A DNA stretch of 64,000 nucleotides, from assembly GCA_024529925.1 (NCBI GenBank), contig JAFEUB010000326.1, forward strand, positions 143,501-207,500, written 5' to 3'. This document shows positions 62,890 through 64,000 of this stretch, piece after piece (position 1 is the first letter of the stretch; each line of letters opens with the position of its first letter). The DNA comes from Ophthalmolycus amberensis. Lineage: Eukaryota > Chordata > Actinopteri > Perciformes > Zoarcidae. The position numbers were made by a program, and so were the translations under genes. A model generated the notes under the pieces. That model saw nothing but the letters and a program-made list of their open reading frames with translations. It made no database searches and was not told the origin of the DNA.

Positions 62890-63885
62890 GAATGCAATTC
62901 GGGTGCACATTGTTGGGCGGCAAAATAAGACTCAGGTCCTCTGGTGGACAGATACAGCCAGCAAGAAATGAAAACCACCTCCAAACTTTAGGCAACTCCT
63001 TGTTCTCCCTTCTTCAATTTGTTTCTGCTGACTCAGACTTAAATCTGCGATGTTCAATGCATTTTTTTGTGATGAAATGTTGACATTAGTTGACCTTCGT
63101 CTCCTCTGCAAACGATGTTTCAACTCCATTGTAGCTGTGCTGGAAATAAACTGTATGTAAGAATAATATCTCCTTATATTTACATTAAATCAATAGATTA
63201 GATATATAGAGAGATGACCAGACAGACAGACGGACAGACAGACAGACAGACAGATAAAAATATTTTGTTTGTTCATGCAAAAAGTATGAAACTGTGCATG
63301 CAGTGCAGTTCTAGGGGCTAGAACTAAAACTCAAAGGCTAAATGGCGTCGAGAGCCCATCTCAGGGTCTGACTGCGATCCACTGTGTTATCAATTCTCAA
63401 CACTCTCACTGTGATAAACACATTCAACAAGAGAAAACTCGGAGTGTTTTTGCCCTTTTGCCTCTGCCTGCCAAAACAACACACTTCCAGCAGCATAATT
63501 CTGCTCAGTGGCAGCCTGAGAGTGACAAAAAAAACACAAAAACATCTCCATCACACACAACAACTTATAATATTTATATATATATATATATATATCTTTT
63601 TTTTTTTTGAATTTGAGCAAAACTTGAACCCCTCTGAGGAGTGATTGTTATCATTGCTGCCATTCAAGCTGTCAGTCTTTCCTTCAAGTTGTAATCCTCA
63701 TCACGGTTTCCAGCCCCAGTGTCCCTCCTCCAGTCCCCTGGTGGTGTGTTGTGTGACAGCTGCTCCCCTCTTTGGCGGTGGTGAAATGAATAGATTATGA
63801 GCAGTAATTAGGTATACAGCAGAATCAATGTGCTCTGGGGCAAGGCCTGGGGGTGGGGGTAGGAGGTAGGGGGTATAGGGGAGTG
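62885..63885. other. Intergenic, no gene seen
   Basis: An (ACAG)n run at 63220-63254 and a (TA)n plus T12 run at 63576-63608. No gene. Confidence 0.55.
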
Positions 63886-63925
63886 CGTGTGTGTGTGTGT
63901 GTGTGAAAGAGAGAGAGAGAGAGAG
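63886..63925. repeat. Compound (GT)n(GA)n microsatellite
   Basis: GT at 63886-63905 then GA at 63908-63925; the rest to the window end is G-rich and unassigned. Confidence 0.93.
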
Positions 63926-64000
63926 CGACAGAGGGAGAGGGGAAGGAGCAGCAGGGGAGTGAGGAAGAAGCCATAGGGGGGCAGGGAAAGGTGGGGTGGC

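Overview
The window is vertebrate nuclear DNA, most likely from a spiny-rayed (percomorph) teleost. It has GT-AG spliced genes with short introns, many CA/GT, GA/CT and ATCT microsatellites, and copies of several dispersed repeats that I associate with teleost genomes: MITE-like elements, a tRNA-derived SINE and a LINE-like tail. I see no bacterial, organellar or viral gene and no CRISPR array.

Only two protein-coding genes can be supported, both on the + strand in the middle of the window. At 32079-38012 is obi1 (rnf219), six coding exons for 658 residues: a RING E3 ubiquitin ligase that acts on the origin recognition complex. At 39909-41406 is pou4f1 (brn3a), two coding exons for 362 residues: a class IV POU-homeodomain factor of sensory neurons. 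They lie head to tail with about 1.9 kb between the obi1 stop and the pou4f1 start. The same pair, in the same relative orientation, occurs in human 13q31, so this is conserved synteny. The two proteins are not known to share a pathway; the linkage is more likely held by regulatory DNA.

The left flank (1 to about 31.9 kb) has no gene I can defend. It holds microsatellites and decayed transposons: a rearranged repeat at 3.3-3.8 kb, a TTAA-bounded MITE at 6.1 kb, a nested pair of elements at 7.65-8.24 kb, further fragments at 11.0 and 17.0-17.4 kb, and a minisatellite/SINE/LINE-tail stack at 18.9-19.5 kb. The right flank (41.4-64 kb) is also without genes. It carries two more copies of one MITE family (49.7 and 51.7 kb), repeats at 48.2 and 62.5 kb, long G or GA tracts, and several repeat-free stretches rich in homeodomain-type ATTA/TAAT sites that are reasonable candidates for pou4f1 enhancers.

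The obi1-pou4f1 spacer has two perfect POU octamers and an ATTAATTAAT site, which fits the autoregulation known for Brn3a. I found no evidence of an undescribed gene system. The points most worth checking are the pou4f1 autoregulatory spacer, the nested transposon, the unusual pou4f1 C-terminus and an unassigned 182-codon ORF at 23.3 kb.
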